Source: Novosphingobium sp. SG919
GTDB taxonomy: Bacteria; Pseudomonadota; Alphaproteobacteria; Sphingomonadales; Sphingomonadaceae
Length of the DNA stretch: 64,000 bases
Assembly: GCF_012932495.1 (NCBI RefSeq)
Contig: NZ_JABCNG010000002.1
Coordinates: 310,001 to 374,000 of the forward strand
Reading direction: 5' to 3'
The notes under the pieces were generated by a model. That model did no database searches, was not told where the DNA came from, and saw only the letters and a program-made list of their open reading frames with translations. Position 1 is the first letter of the stretch; each line of letters starts with the position of its first letter. Shown here piece by piece: positions 36,307-44,599 of this stretch. Position numbers and translations under genes: made by a program.

Positions 36307-38574
36307 TCAGAAGGAACCGGCGAACTGCACGCCGACCGTGCGGGGCGGGATGTAGCGACCATAGGGCGCCGTGGTGCCGTTGCGGTTGATCGCATAGAGC
36401 ACGGCGCGTTCGTCGGTCAGGTTGCGGGCAAACACGTTGACGCTCCACCCCGCATCCAGCGCCACGCCGGCGCGCACGTCGAGCTGGCCATAGCTGGGCA
36501 GCATCTGGCGCTCGCGGCCCGCGGCAGCGAGGCTGTTGAGGAAATCGCCCGGCCGCTTGCCCGTCCAGGCATAGTTCACGCCCAGCGAGCCGCTGATGCC
36601 ATCGCCCAGCGGCACTTTCTGGTCGAGCCCGATATTGGCGGTAAAGCGCGCCGAATTGGGCAGGCGATCGCCCTTGGCACCCACCAGCGCGGAACCGCCA
36701 TCGGTGGCCGCCGGCAGGGCCTGGGTCAGCACGGCATCGGTGAACGTGGCATTGCCGCTGATGGCGCCGCCCTTCCACGGCCGCACCGTTCCGGCCAGTT
36801 CCACGCCGCGGCTGCGCGCCTTGGCGCCGTTGGTGGTGAACGTCAGCTCGTTGGCAGAGGTGTTCTGCAACTGGATGCGGGTCCAGTCGATCTGGAACAC
36901 CGAGAGGTCGAAATCGAGCTTGCCCTCCAGCACCGAACCCTTGGCGCCCGCTTCATAGTTGACCACGCGGTCAGACCGATAGGTGCCGGGCACGCCATCG
37001 GCCAGGGTGTTGGTGCCGCCAGGGCGATAGCCGTTGGCCACGCGCGCATAGACCATCACGTCGGGCGTGATGTGCCAGCTGGGCGAAACCAGCCAGGTGA
37101 ACGGGCTTTCCGACGTGCGGTGTTCTTCGCTGCTGGAAAAGCCGAAGATATATTGCGCGACGCCGGTGGTGACGACGGTGGAGAGATTGTCCTGCTTGTT
37201 GTGGGCATAGCGGCCGCCCACTTGCAGATCGAGGCCGGGCGCCAGATGCCCGGTCACCGTGCCGAAGGCGGCCAGTTCGCGATAAGTGGAAGGCCCGGCA
37301 CCGACATAAGGCGTGTCGATCAGGCCGCCACTGGCGTTCATCAGCAGCATGGTCTGCGAGATGTTGGCGTGTTCGACCGAATAGAACCCGCCGAGCATCC
37401 AGTCGAGCGTGGTGCTGCTGCCCGAGAGGCGCAGTTCCTGCGAAAAGCGCGCGGCGCGATGCGAATTGGTCAGGAAGACCGAGGACAGCCCGTCGTAATA
37501 GCGGCCGAGCAATCCGCCGAAGATGCTGGTGAGATCCTGGTAGGGCACGGATTCGTTGACATTCCAGCCGGTGACCGAGGTGACCTGGACTTTGCCCAGA
37601 TCGAGCACGGCGCGCGCGGAATAGACATCGAACTGGCTGCGGCTGGGCTGGCCCAGCACGCGGGTGACCGAATAGGGATCGGCGTTGACGCTGTTGAAAT
37701 CGGTGTCGGACTTGAAATCGACCAACCCGCTGTTCTCGGTGCGCAGGCGCTGGCGAATGGCGCTGAGCGTGATCGTCAGGTTATCGACCGGGCGCAGCAG
37801 CAGCGCGGCGCGGCCGCCCCATTGGCGCTGGTGGTTGGCGTTGGCCAGGAATTGCCCGGTGTTGCTGTCGGTGTTGTCCACCCAGGCCGGATCGCGGCGA
37901 TAGAAACCGCTAACCGCCAGCGCAACGCGGTCCTTGATCAGCGGCACGTTGAACGAGCCGCGCAGCGAATTGCCCTGGCCGCCGTGGGCCACGGTGGACA
38001 CGCCCGCTTCCACCCGCCCGGTGAATTGCGTGGTGCTGGGGTCTTGCGTCACGTACTTGATGATGCCGCCCAGGCTGGCCGCGCCATAGAGCGTGCCCTG
38101 CGGGCCGCGCAGCACTTCGATGCGCGAAAGGATCGCCGGGTCGAAATCGGGAATGTCGGTATCGCCGTTGGCCGTGGCCGAACCGAAGGGCACATCGTCA
38201 ACCAGCACGGCCAGCGTGGGATTGGTGGCCCCGCCGGTGGTAATGCCGCGCAGCGACAGGCTGTGCACGGCCTGGCCGGAATATTGCAGGCCGGGGATGC
38301 GGTTGAAGTAATCGCGGATGTTGGTGAGGTTCTGCTGGGTAAGCGTGCTGGCCGACAGCGCGGTGACCGGGGCAGGCACGTCGATCAGGCGCTGGCTGGT
38401 CTTGAGCGCGGTGACGATGATCGTCTCGCCTGAATCATCGGCGTTGGCCTGCGGCGCATCCGGCGCGGCGGTTTGCGCGTGGGCGCCAAGGGCCAGGCCG
38501 CTGGAAAGGATCGGCGCCAGGGCCAGGGCCAGGGCGGATCGACGGCGGAAGGCGCCGGTGGTGTTGGTCTGCAT
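36307..38574 (-). CDS. TonB-dependent outer-membrane receptor (peptidase module A)
   Basis: This 755-residue receptor has a signal peptide (RSALALALAPILSSGLALGAHAQ), a TonB box-like segment ETIIVTA, a plug domain (VPAPVTALSA to LRGPQGTLYGAASLGGIIKYVT) and a beta-barrel ending in an aromatic residue (...VQFAGSF). GAGGG five bases before ATG 38574 supports the start; ATG 38586 is possible. It takes up substrates across the outer membrane with TonB energy. It is divergent from an exported metallopeptidase and S10 carboxypeptidase, suggesting that peptides or peptide-like compounds are imported. Confidence 0.93.
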   Translation of the reverse strand: MQTNTTGAFRRRSALALALAPILSSGLALGAHAQTAAPDAPQANADDSGETIIVTALKTSQRLIDVPAPVTALSASTLTQQNLTNIRDYFNRIPGLQYSGQAVHSLSLRGITTGGATNPTLAVLVDDVPFGSATANGDTDIPDFDPAILSRIEVLRGPQGTLYGAASLGGIIKYVTQDPSTTQFTGRVEAGVSTVAHGGQGNSLRGSFNVPLIKDRVALAVSGFYRRDPAWVDNTDSNTGQFLANANHQRQWGGRAALLLRPVDNLTITLSAIRQRLRTENSGLVDFKSDTDFNSVNADPYSVTRVLGQPSRSQFDVYSARAVLDLGKVQVTSVTGWNVNESVPYQDLTSIFGGLLGRYYDGLSSVFLTNSHRAARFSQELRLSGSSTTLDWMLGGFYSVEHANISQTMLLMNASGGLIDTPYVGAGPSTYRELAAFGTVTGHLAPGLDLQVGGRYAHNKQDNLSTVVTTGVAQYIFGFSSSEEHRTSESPFTWLVSPSWHITPDVMVYARVANGYRPGGTNTLADGVPGTYRSDRVVNYEAGAKGSVLEGKLDFDLSVFQIDWTRIQLQNTSANELTFTTNGAKARSRGVELAGTVRPWKGGAISGNATFTDAVLTQALPAATDGGSALVGAKGDRLPNSARFTANIGLDQKVPLGDGISGSLGVNYAWTGKRPGDFLNSLAAAGRERQMLPSYGQLDVRAGVALDAGWSVNVFARNLTDERAVLYAINRNGTTAPYGRYIPPRTVGVQFAGSF

Positions 38575-38633
38575 GGATGCCCTCATTGTTCTGGTTGGTT
38601 CGTTATCGGCAAGAACACCACAGCGAAGCGGGA

Positions 38634-38682
38634 ATTTTTATTTGGATATGGCGCAGGCCTGCCCGCTACGGGTCATTTTTAT
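38634..38682. promoter_or_regulatory. ATTTTTAT direct repeats flanking palindrome GCAGGCCTGC
   Basis: In the 286-base divergent gap between the receptor and the metallopeptidase, ATTTTTAT occurs at 38634 and 38675, each preceded by CGGG within a few bases. The perfect ten-base palindrome GCAGGCCTGC (38653-38662) lies exactly midway. The rest of the gap shows nothing clear. It may be an operator flanked by promoter elements. Confidence 0.45.
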
Positions 38683-38860
38683 GCGTGAAAGCGGCCTGGC
38701 GGGGTGTGAGCCGTGCCGTGGCGCCCGGCGCGATTCGCCTGTATCGCTGGCGCTTGCCGCATAATCTATGCCGGCCACGGCCATGGCGGCCGCGCGAAAG
38801 ACACGGACTGCCCGGGCCGGCTGCGCTAGGCTGCGCGGCATCACCATAGCGAGCGCCGCG

Positions 38861-40378
38861 ATGCCCCAGTTTCAATCCGTGCTTTCCTTCCGTGCCTTTC
38901 TGCCCTTGGCCGCCGCCCTGGCGATGGGTGCTGCGCCGCGCCAGGCGGACCAGCTTGCCGTCACGTTGCGCCCCGACATGGCCGATGGCGCGGTGGCGGG
39001 GGTGGCCGTGGCGATGGACCTGCCCGCGCCCGCCGACGGCACGCTCTTGCTGGCAGCGCCGGTGGTCTATCCCGGCGCGCCGGGGGTGGCCGACCGGCTC
39101 AGCGGCCTGGCCGTGAGCGATGCGCAGGGGCCGGTGCCGCTGGCCATGAGCGAGGATGCGCCGGTCAAGGGCGGGTTCCCCTGGTATCGGCACTGGCGTG
39201 CCATCCGCGCGGTGCAGGGGCAAGTGGCGATCCGCTATCGCGCCGCGGTGATGCCGGCCGGTGGGCCCGGCGGGCCTGCCTTCGGCCTGCGCGCAGTGGG
39301 CGGGGGGCTGGCGGCGGCGGGGGGGGGGTTCCTGCTGCTGCCGGAAAACCGCGACGCGCTGCCCGCGCGATTGCACTGGGATCTTTCGGCCATGGCCAAG
39401 GGCGCGAGTGCGGCGATCTCTTATGGCGCGGGCGACGTGGTGGTGCCCGGTGGCGCCCAGGCGCTGGCCGATAGCTGGTTCATGGCCGGGCCGCTGGGGC
39501 ATTGGCCGGCCACCGGCACGCGCGACGGCTTTGCCGGGACCTGGCTGGGCCAGCCGGTGTTCGACGTGCCTACCGCGCTGGCACGCGCCGGGGCGGCGCA
39601 CCGCTATCTGCAGGGACATTTTCCCCACATGAAAGCCCATCGCGCCTATCGCATCTTCGTGCAGTTCCGCGATGCGGCGCCCTATGGCGGCGGTACGGCG
39701 CTGGACCAGTCGTTCATGCTTTCACGCGGGCCGCTGGCGCCGGGCGAAAAGGGCGAAATGCCCAGCTCGCTGTTCTTTCACGAGATGATCCACCAGTGGA
39801 CCGGCCAGATCGAAGCGCCCAGCGGCATTTCCAGCTGGTTTTCCGAAGGGCTGACGACGTATTACGAAGACGATCTGCAATGGCGCGGCGGATTTGAAAG
39901 TGCCGATGCCTATCTCGACGCGGTCAACCGGCTGGCGCGCCGCTATTTCACCAGCAAGGCGCGCAACATGGCGGCGGCCGATGTGGTGAAGATCGGCTTT
40001 GGCGATGAAGAGGTGCGCCACATCGTCTATTACCGCGCGGCGATGTATTTCCACGATCTGGATGCCCGTATCCGCGCCCATAGCCATGGCCAGCGCAATC
40101 TGGAAAGCGTGCTGTTCCCGCTGTTCCTCTCGCGCGAACAGGGCGTGCGCTTTGATACCGAAGCCTGGCTGGCGGCGGTCTCGCGCGAATTGGGCGACGC
40201 GGGGGAACGCGACCGGTTCAAGCGCCTGATCCTGGACGGAACGGATACGCTCGATCCCCTGCCCGATACCTTTGGCCCCTGCTTTGCCCGCGTGGCGGCG
40301 CAGTGGGACACGCCCCATGGGCATGTGGATGGCTGGCAGTGGCAACGGGCCGCACCGCCTGCCGGGGCGTGCCGGTGA
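38861..40378 (+). CDS. Exported M1/M61-like gluzincin metallopeptidase (module A)
   Basis: This 505-residue protein has a signal peptide (SFRAFLPLAAALAMGAAPRQA), a beta-rich N-terminal half and a zinc site: His307 and His311 in HEMIH and Glu329 in WFSEGLTTYYED. The spacing between the second His and Glu is 17 residues, one fewer than in the M1 pattern. It resembles M61 glycyl aminopeptidases but lacks the C-terminal PDZ domain of its paralogue at 48217-49974. Both share FMAGP.G.WPA and end in WQWQR. A run of ten G (39319-39328) lies in the coding sequence near codon 154. It is co-translated with the S10 gene (GTGA overlap). Confidence 0.85.
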   Translation: MPQFQSVLSFRAFLPLAAALAMGAAPRQADQLAVTLRPDMADGAVAGVAVAMDLPAPADGTLLLAAPVVYPGAPGVADRLSGLAVSDAQGPVPLAMSEDAPVKGGFPWYRHWRAIRAVQGQVAIRYRAAVMPAGGPGGPAFGLRAVGGGLAAAGGGFLLLPENRDALPARLHWDLSAMAKGASAAISYGAGDVVVPGGAQALADSWFMAGPLGHWPATGTRDGFAGTWLGQPVFDVPTALARAGAAHRYLQGHFPHMKAHRAYRIFVQFRDAAPYGGGTALDQSFMLSRGPLAPGEKGEMPSSLFFHEMIHQWTGQIEAPSGISSWFSEGLTTYYEDDLQWRGGFESADAYLDAVNRLARRYFTSKARNMAAADVVKIGFGDEEVRHIVYYRAAMYFHDLDARIRAHSHGQRNLESVLFPLFLSREQGVRFDTEAWLAAVSRELGDAGERDRFKRLILDGTDTLDPLPDTFGPCFARVAAQWDTPHGHVDGWQWQRAAPPAGACR

Positions 40379-41871
40379 ACCGCGCGGCCCTGGCGCTGGC
40401 GCCGCTGCTGCTGGCGGCCGCGCCACCGCCCGCTTTACCCGCGCAAGATGGCCCGATTGCCCCGGCGACCAGCCACCATGCCCTGGCCACGCCCGCTGGG
40501 CGGCTGGACTATGACGCGGTGTTCGAACAGCAGGTGCTGCGCGGCCCGGATGGGCAGCCGGCGGCGACGATTTCCACGATCGCCTATCTGCGCAGCGGCA
40601 CGGCCGATGCCGCGCGGCCGGTGATCTTTGCCTTCAACGGCGGGCCAGGGGCTTCGTCCTCTCCCTTGCACGTCGAGGCCATGGGGCCGCGCCGGCGCGA
40701 AGGCAGTGGCCTGGTGGACAATGCCGAGACGCCGCTCGATCGCGCCGACCTGGTGTTCGTCGATCCGGTGGGCACGGGGTTCAGCCGCCCGCTTACACCC
40801 GGCGGCGGTGCGCCGTTCTGGAGCGTGGCGGGCGATGCGCGGGCCATGGCCCAGGCGATCACCGGCTGGCTGGCCGCGCATGGCCGCGCCCATGCGCCGG
40901 TGATCGTGGTGGGAGAAAGCTATGGCGGAACCCGCGCGGCGGCGATGCTGCCCCTGCTCAAGGACGTGAACCTGGCCGGCCTGGTCCTGCTCTCTCCCGC
41001 CCTGGCGATCGGGCCACAGGGAGACAGCGAACTGGTGGAGGCACTGCCGGCCATGGCCGTGGCCGCTGCGGCCCACGGCAAGGGCGCGCTTGCGGGCCTG
41101 CCCCCGGCGGAAGTGGAAGCGCGCGCGGCCGCCTTTGCCGCCGGTCCTTATGCCCGCGCCTTGCTGGCCGGCAGCGCGCTGGCCCCGGCACAGCAGGCCC
41201 GCGTGGCGGCGCAGATGGCGCGGTTGATCGGCCTGCCACCGGCCACGATCCGCGCCGCGCGCTTGCGGGTGGACGTGGAAACGTTTCGCGCGGCATTGCT
41301 GGCCGGCAAGGGCGAGGTCGTCGGCCGGCTCGACAGCCGCGTGGCGGCGCCGCGCCCGGCGCCGGTGGCCGGGCGGCCATCGGCGGCCAGCGATCCCGCG
41401 TTGGGGCTGGGCGCGAGCAACGTGATCGTTTCAGCCGCGCTGGGCGATTATCTGCGCCGCGAACTGGGCGTGCAGACCGCGCGCGATTATGTTTCGCTGA
41501 CGCTGGACGTCAATTTCCAGTGGCGCTGGCCGCGTGTGGAGGGCGCGGGCGATGGTGGGGACGAGGCCGATCGCCTGCCCGATCTGCTGGGCAACCTGGC
41601 CCAGGCCATGGCCGACCATCCGGCGCTGCAAGTGACGCTGGTGGGCGGCTATTACGATATGGCCGTGCCGCTGATGGCCACGCGCGATGCGTTGCACCAT
41701 GCCTGGCTGCCGGAATCGCGCGCCCGGCTGGTGGCGCTGCCGGCGGGGCATGCGGTCTTTGCCGATGCGCCCGGCCGCCAGGCGATGCGCGCGATGATCG
41801 ATCAGCTCTTGCGCGCGAACGCGAACCACCAGGCCAGCCCCAGGACCAGCCAGCCCCCCACCAGAAGATAG
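40375..41871 (+). CDS. Exported S10-family serine carboxypeptidase (module A)
   Basis: This 498-residue protein has a signal peptide (ALALAPLLLAAAPPPALPA). The S10 fold is seen in FAFNGGPGASSSPLH and VDPVGTGFS, and the catalytic triad is Ser182 (GESYGG), Asp428 (YYDMAVP) and His459 (AGHAVF). S10 enzymes remove C-terminal amino acids; they are best known in eukaryotes but occur in proteobacteria. GTG 40375 overlaps the previous stop, with GGGG eight bases before it. Its last ~23 codons overlap the convergent permease gene by 70 bases, and the tail NHQASPRTSQPPTRR looks unlike folded protein. Confidence 0.88.
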   Translation: MNRAALALAPLLLAAAPPPALPAQDGPIAPATSHHALATPAGRLDYDAVFEQQVLRGPDGQPAATISTIAYLRSGTADAARPVIFAFNGGPGASSSPLHVEAMGPRRREGSGLVDNAETPLDRADLVFVDPVGTGFSRPLTPGGGAPFWSVAGDARAMAQAITGWLAAHGRAHAPVIVVGESYGGTRAAAMLPLLKDVNLAGLVLLSPALAIGPQGDSELVEALPAMAVAAAAHGKGALAGLPPAEVEARAAAFAAGPYARALLAGSALAPAQQARVAAQMARLIGLPPATIRAARLRVDVETFRAALLAGKGEVVGRLDSRVAAPRPAPVAGRPSAASDPALGLGASNVIVSAALGDYLRRELGVQTARDYVSLTLDVNFQWRWPRVEGAGDGGDEADRLPDLLGNLAQAMADHPALQVTLVGGYYDMAVPLMATRDALHHAWLPESRARLVALPAGHAVFADAPGRQAMRAMIDQLLRANANHQASPRTSQPPTRR

Positions 41872-43106
41872 GGGCGCGGATCGGCCTCCACGCCAAAGGC
41901 GGCAATGGCCAGCGCCGCCACCACGCCGGCCAGGCCGACCAGCGTGACCGTGGCAGGCGCCATGCCCAGTGCCGCGCGGGCGTGGATTTCGGGGTGGTGG
42001 CGGGCAACGACCGTGGCCGACCAGGAACAGGCGGCGTATTTCAGCATGGTCGGCAGGTTGACCGCCAGCAGCAGGAACACCAGGCTTCGCGGCAGGAGCA
42101 TGCCGGCCATGGCGCAGGCCCAGGCCAGCAGCACGGCCACATGCGGCGTGGCAAAGCGCGGATGCACCCGGCCCAATGCGGTTGGCAGCGCGCCGCTGCG
42201 CCCCATGGCAAAAAGGCTGCGCGAAAAAGTCAGCGCCAGCGCGTTCATCGACTTGACGATGGAGAGGGTGGCCGCGCCCACGATCAGCACCGTGGCCGCC
42301 GGGCTGCCCATGGCCACGCGCGCGGCATCGAGCAGCGGCGCCTTGCTGGCGGCGAGCCCTGCCGGGCCGACCAGGCCCAGCGCAGTGGCCGCCACCGCGC
42401 CATAGACCAGGGCAGTGAGCCCAATTGCCAGGGCAATGCCCAAGGGCATGGTGCGCGCGGGGTTGCGCACTTCCTCGCCGATTTCCACCGCGCTTTCGAT
42501 GCCCAGGAACAGGCTGATCATCAGCGGCACGGCGGCGAGCACCTGGGGCAGCGGCACCGAGAGCGGCCCGCCCATCGTGGCCACGCGCACGTGCGGCAGG
42601 CCAAGCGCCACCAGCAGCGCCAGCACCACCAGCAGCAGCGCCATGAGCGCCGTCTGCGCCTTGGCCGCAAGCGCGACGCCGCGATAGTTGAGCGCAAAGA
42701 CCAGCGTGATCAGCGCCGCCATGGCGGGCAGCGGCGGCAGGGGCACGACCATGCCGAGATAGCCGACCAGCACCTGGGACAGGATCGCCATGGCGCCCAC
42801 GTTGGCCACGATGCGCATCCAGGCGATGAGAAAGCCGACCGCCGGATGGATGAAGCGGCGCGGCCATTCGTAGGATGCGCCCGAAACCGGCAGGGCCGAA
42901 CCGAGATAGGCATAGGCCAGGGCAAAGATCAGCATCGGCAGCGCGGCAAGGCCGATCGCGGGCAACAGGCCCGCCCCGGCAACTTGCGCCGTTGGCCCCA
43001 GGATCGTGAAGATCGAAACCCCGATCGCGGTGCCCGCGCCGAAGGTGACGACCCCGACCAGGCCCACCGATTTGCCGAGCTGGACCGGCGTTTCCGGTGC
43101 GCTCAT
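41802..43106 (-). CDS. APC-superfamily amino-acid permease
   Basis: This 434-residue inner-membrane protein has 12 membrane segments. The APC substrate-loop TFGAGTAIGVSIFTILGP in helix 1 and FLGIESAVEIGEEVRNPARTMPLG in helix 6 are typical of amino-acid/polyamine transporters. It is the last gene of the leftward peptidase operon, overlaps the S10 gene start-to-stop (ATGA) and would import amino acids released in the periplasm. It is convergent with the S10 gene of module A. Confidence 0.93.
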   Translation of the reverse strand: MSAPETPVQLGKSVGLVGVVTFGAGTAIGVSIFTILGPTAQVAGAGLLPAIGLAALPMLIFALAYAYLGSALPVSGASYEWPRRFIHPAVGFLIAWMRIVANVGAMAILSQVLVGYLGMVVPLPPLPAMAALITLVFALNYRGVALAAKAQTALMALLLVVLALLVALGLPHVRVATMGGPLSVPLPQVLAAVPLMISLFLGIESAVEIGEEVRNPARTMPLGIALAIGLTALVYGAVAATALGLVGPAGLAASKAPLLDAARVAMGSPAATVLIVGAATLSIVKSMNALALTFSRSLFAMGRSGALPTALGRVHPRFATPHVAVLLAWACAMAGMLLPRSLVFLLLAVNLPTMLKYAACSWSATVVARHHPEIHARAALGMAPATVTLVGLAGVVAALAIAAFGVEADPRPYLLVGGWLVLGLAWWFAFARKS

Positions 43107-44599
43107 CGCAGAGTGCCGGTGATGAAGGCGCGCAAGTCTGCGGCCAGCGCCTGCCGCGCATCGCGGCCCAGATAGGCCATGTGCCCGGCGGGGTAGGTGC
43201 GGAAGGCAACGCGATCTGCCGGCGCACCGGAATGGGCCATGGTATCGTGCGCCGTGCCCAGCGGCGTGACCAGGTCATAGAACCCGGTGCCCACCAGCAC
43301 GCGCAGCGCCGGGTTGCGGTTCATCGCCGTGGCGAGATCGGTGGCATAGTTGCTGGGGGACGAACCATAGTCCCACGGCCCGTTCACATCGCGAAAGGCA
43401 ATCGCCTTGTAGGGCTGGGGCAGGTCGATCTGGAGCGTGTCGCGGGCATAGGCGTCCCACGCGGCGACGAAGCCGGGCACATATTGCGCCATGGCCGGAT
43501 CGTCGGCCACCGGGTCTGGCCCGGCGGCGGCCAGCGGCAGGGTGAAGCGCGCATCGTAAAGCCCGGTGCGCCGCCCTTCGCCAGCGAGCAGCAGGCGGGC
43601 AAAGGCCGCGCCCGACAGGCGCAGGTCATTGGCCAGGATCGTTTCGGCCGGAACGCCGATGAGGCGCGCCATGGCCTGCGCCACGGCGGCGCGGCGCGCG
43701 GGATCGAGGCGCGACCCGGCATGGAGCGCGCCCAGATAAGTGTCATCGACAAAGGCCTGCGCGGCATCGACCTGGCCCTGCGGCGTGCAGCCTGGCGCCA
43801 CCTTGTGGAAATGGCAGGCCGTGGCCGCCAGGCTGGGCAGGATGCCGAGGTAGGCGCGATCGTCGCCCGCTTCGCCATGGGCCATGTCCATCGCCTGGCC
43901 CAGCAGGATCACGCCGTTCAGGCTGATGCCGTCCATCTGCCCGGTCTGGGTGGGGCCGCCGGCCAGCAGCCGCGCCACCACCGCCGCCCGCACTGTGCCA
44001 TAGCTTTCCGAGAGGATGTATTTGGGCGCGTTCATCCGGCCGTAGTGGGCCAGCCACTGTTCCATCACCTGCACCGTGGCCACCGCGTCCTGCTCCACCC
44101 CATAGAACATCGCCGGGGTGCCATCGGCCAGGATGCGGCTGTAGCCGGTGCCGGGCGGATCGATCAGCACCAGGTCTGCCACGTCGAGCGGGCTGTCGGC
44201 ATTGGCCACGGTGTGGAACGGCGGGGTGGTCTGCGGATGATCGGGATCGTCGAAATCGATACGCTGCGGGCCAAGCAGGCCCATGTGCAACCAGAGCGAG
44301 GCCGAGCCTGGCCCACCGTTGAACACGAACAGGACCGGCCGGGTGGGATCGCGATCTTCGGTCTTCGTGGGCTCTTTGAAATAGCTGGTGGCAAAGACGC
44401 TCGCGGCCGCCTTGCCATCGGGGCTGCGCAGGATGAATTCCTCTTCCACCGCCACATAGGGCATGCGCTTGTTGCCAAAGGTGCCCAAGCCTCGCGTGAT
44501 GAAAGTGCGCGGCGCGGCGTCCTGCGCCTGTGCGGGCAGCGGGGCGGCGAGCGGGGCGAGCGCGAGGGCAGCGGCCAGGATCAGGCGGTCAATCGGCAT
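43103..44599 (-). CDS. Exported S10-family serine carboxypeptidase (module B, distal)
   Basis: This 498-residue protein has a signal peptide (LILAAALALAPLAAPLPAQAQ) and the S10 motifs FVFNGGPGSASLWLH and IDPPGTGYS. The triad is Ser199 (SESYGT), Asp442 (GFYDLVTP) and His473 (AGHMAY). ATG 44599 overlaps the amidohydrolase stop by 11 bases. It is more like the general bacterial S10 form, with a longer insert (CHFHKVAPGC, two Cys that could form a disulfide), than the other two S10 proteins here. It probably trims peptides from the C-terminus in the periplasm. Confidence 0.93.
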   Translation of the reverse strand: MPIDRLILAAALALAPLAAPLPAQAQDAAPRTFITRGLGTFGNKRMPYVAVEEEFILRSPDGKAAASVFATSYFKEPTKTEDRDPTRPVLFVFNGGPGSASLWLHMGLLGPQRIDFDDPDHPQTTPPFHTVANADSPLDVADLVLIDPPGTGYSRILADGTPAMFYGVEQDAVATVQVMEQWLAHYGRMNAPKYILSESYGTVRAAVVARLLAGGPTQTGQMDGISLNGVILLGQAMDMAHGEAGDDRAYLGILPSLAATACHFHKVAPGCTPQGQVDAAQAFVDDTYLGALHAGSRLDPARRAAVAQAMARLIGVPAETILANDLRLSGAAFARLLLAGEGRRTGLYDARFTLPLAAAGPDPVADDPAMAQYVPGFVAAWDAYARDTLQIDLPQPYKAIAFRDVNGPWDYGSSPSNYATDLATAMNRNPALRVLVGTGFYDLVTPLGTAHDTMAHSGAPADRVAFRTYPAGHMAYLGRDARQALAADLRAFITGTLR

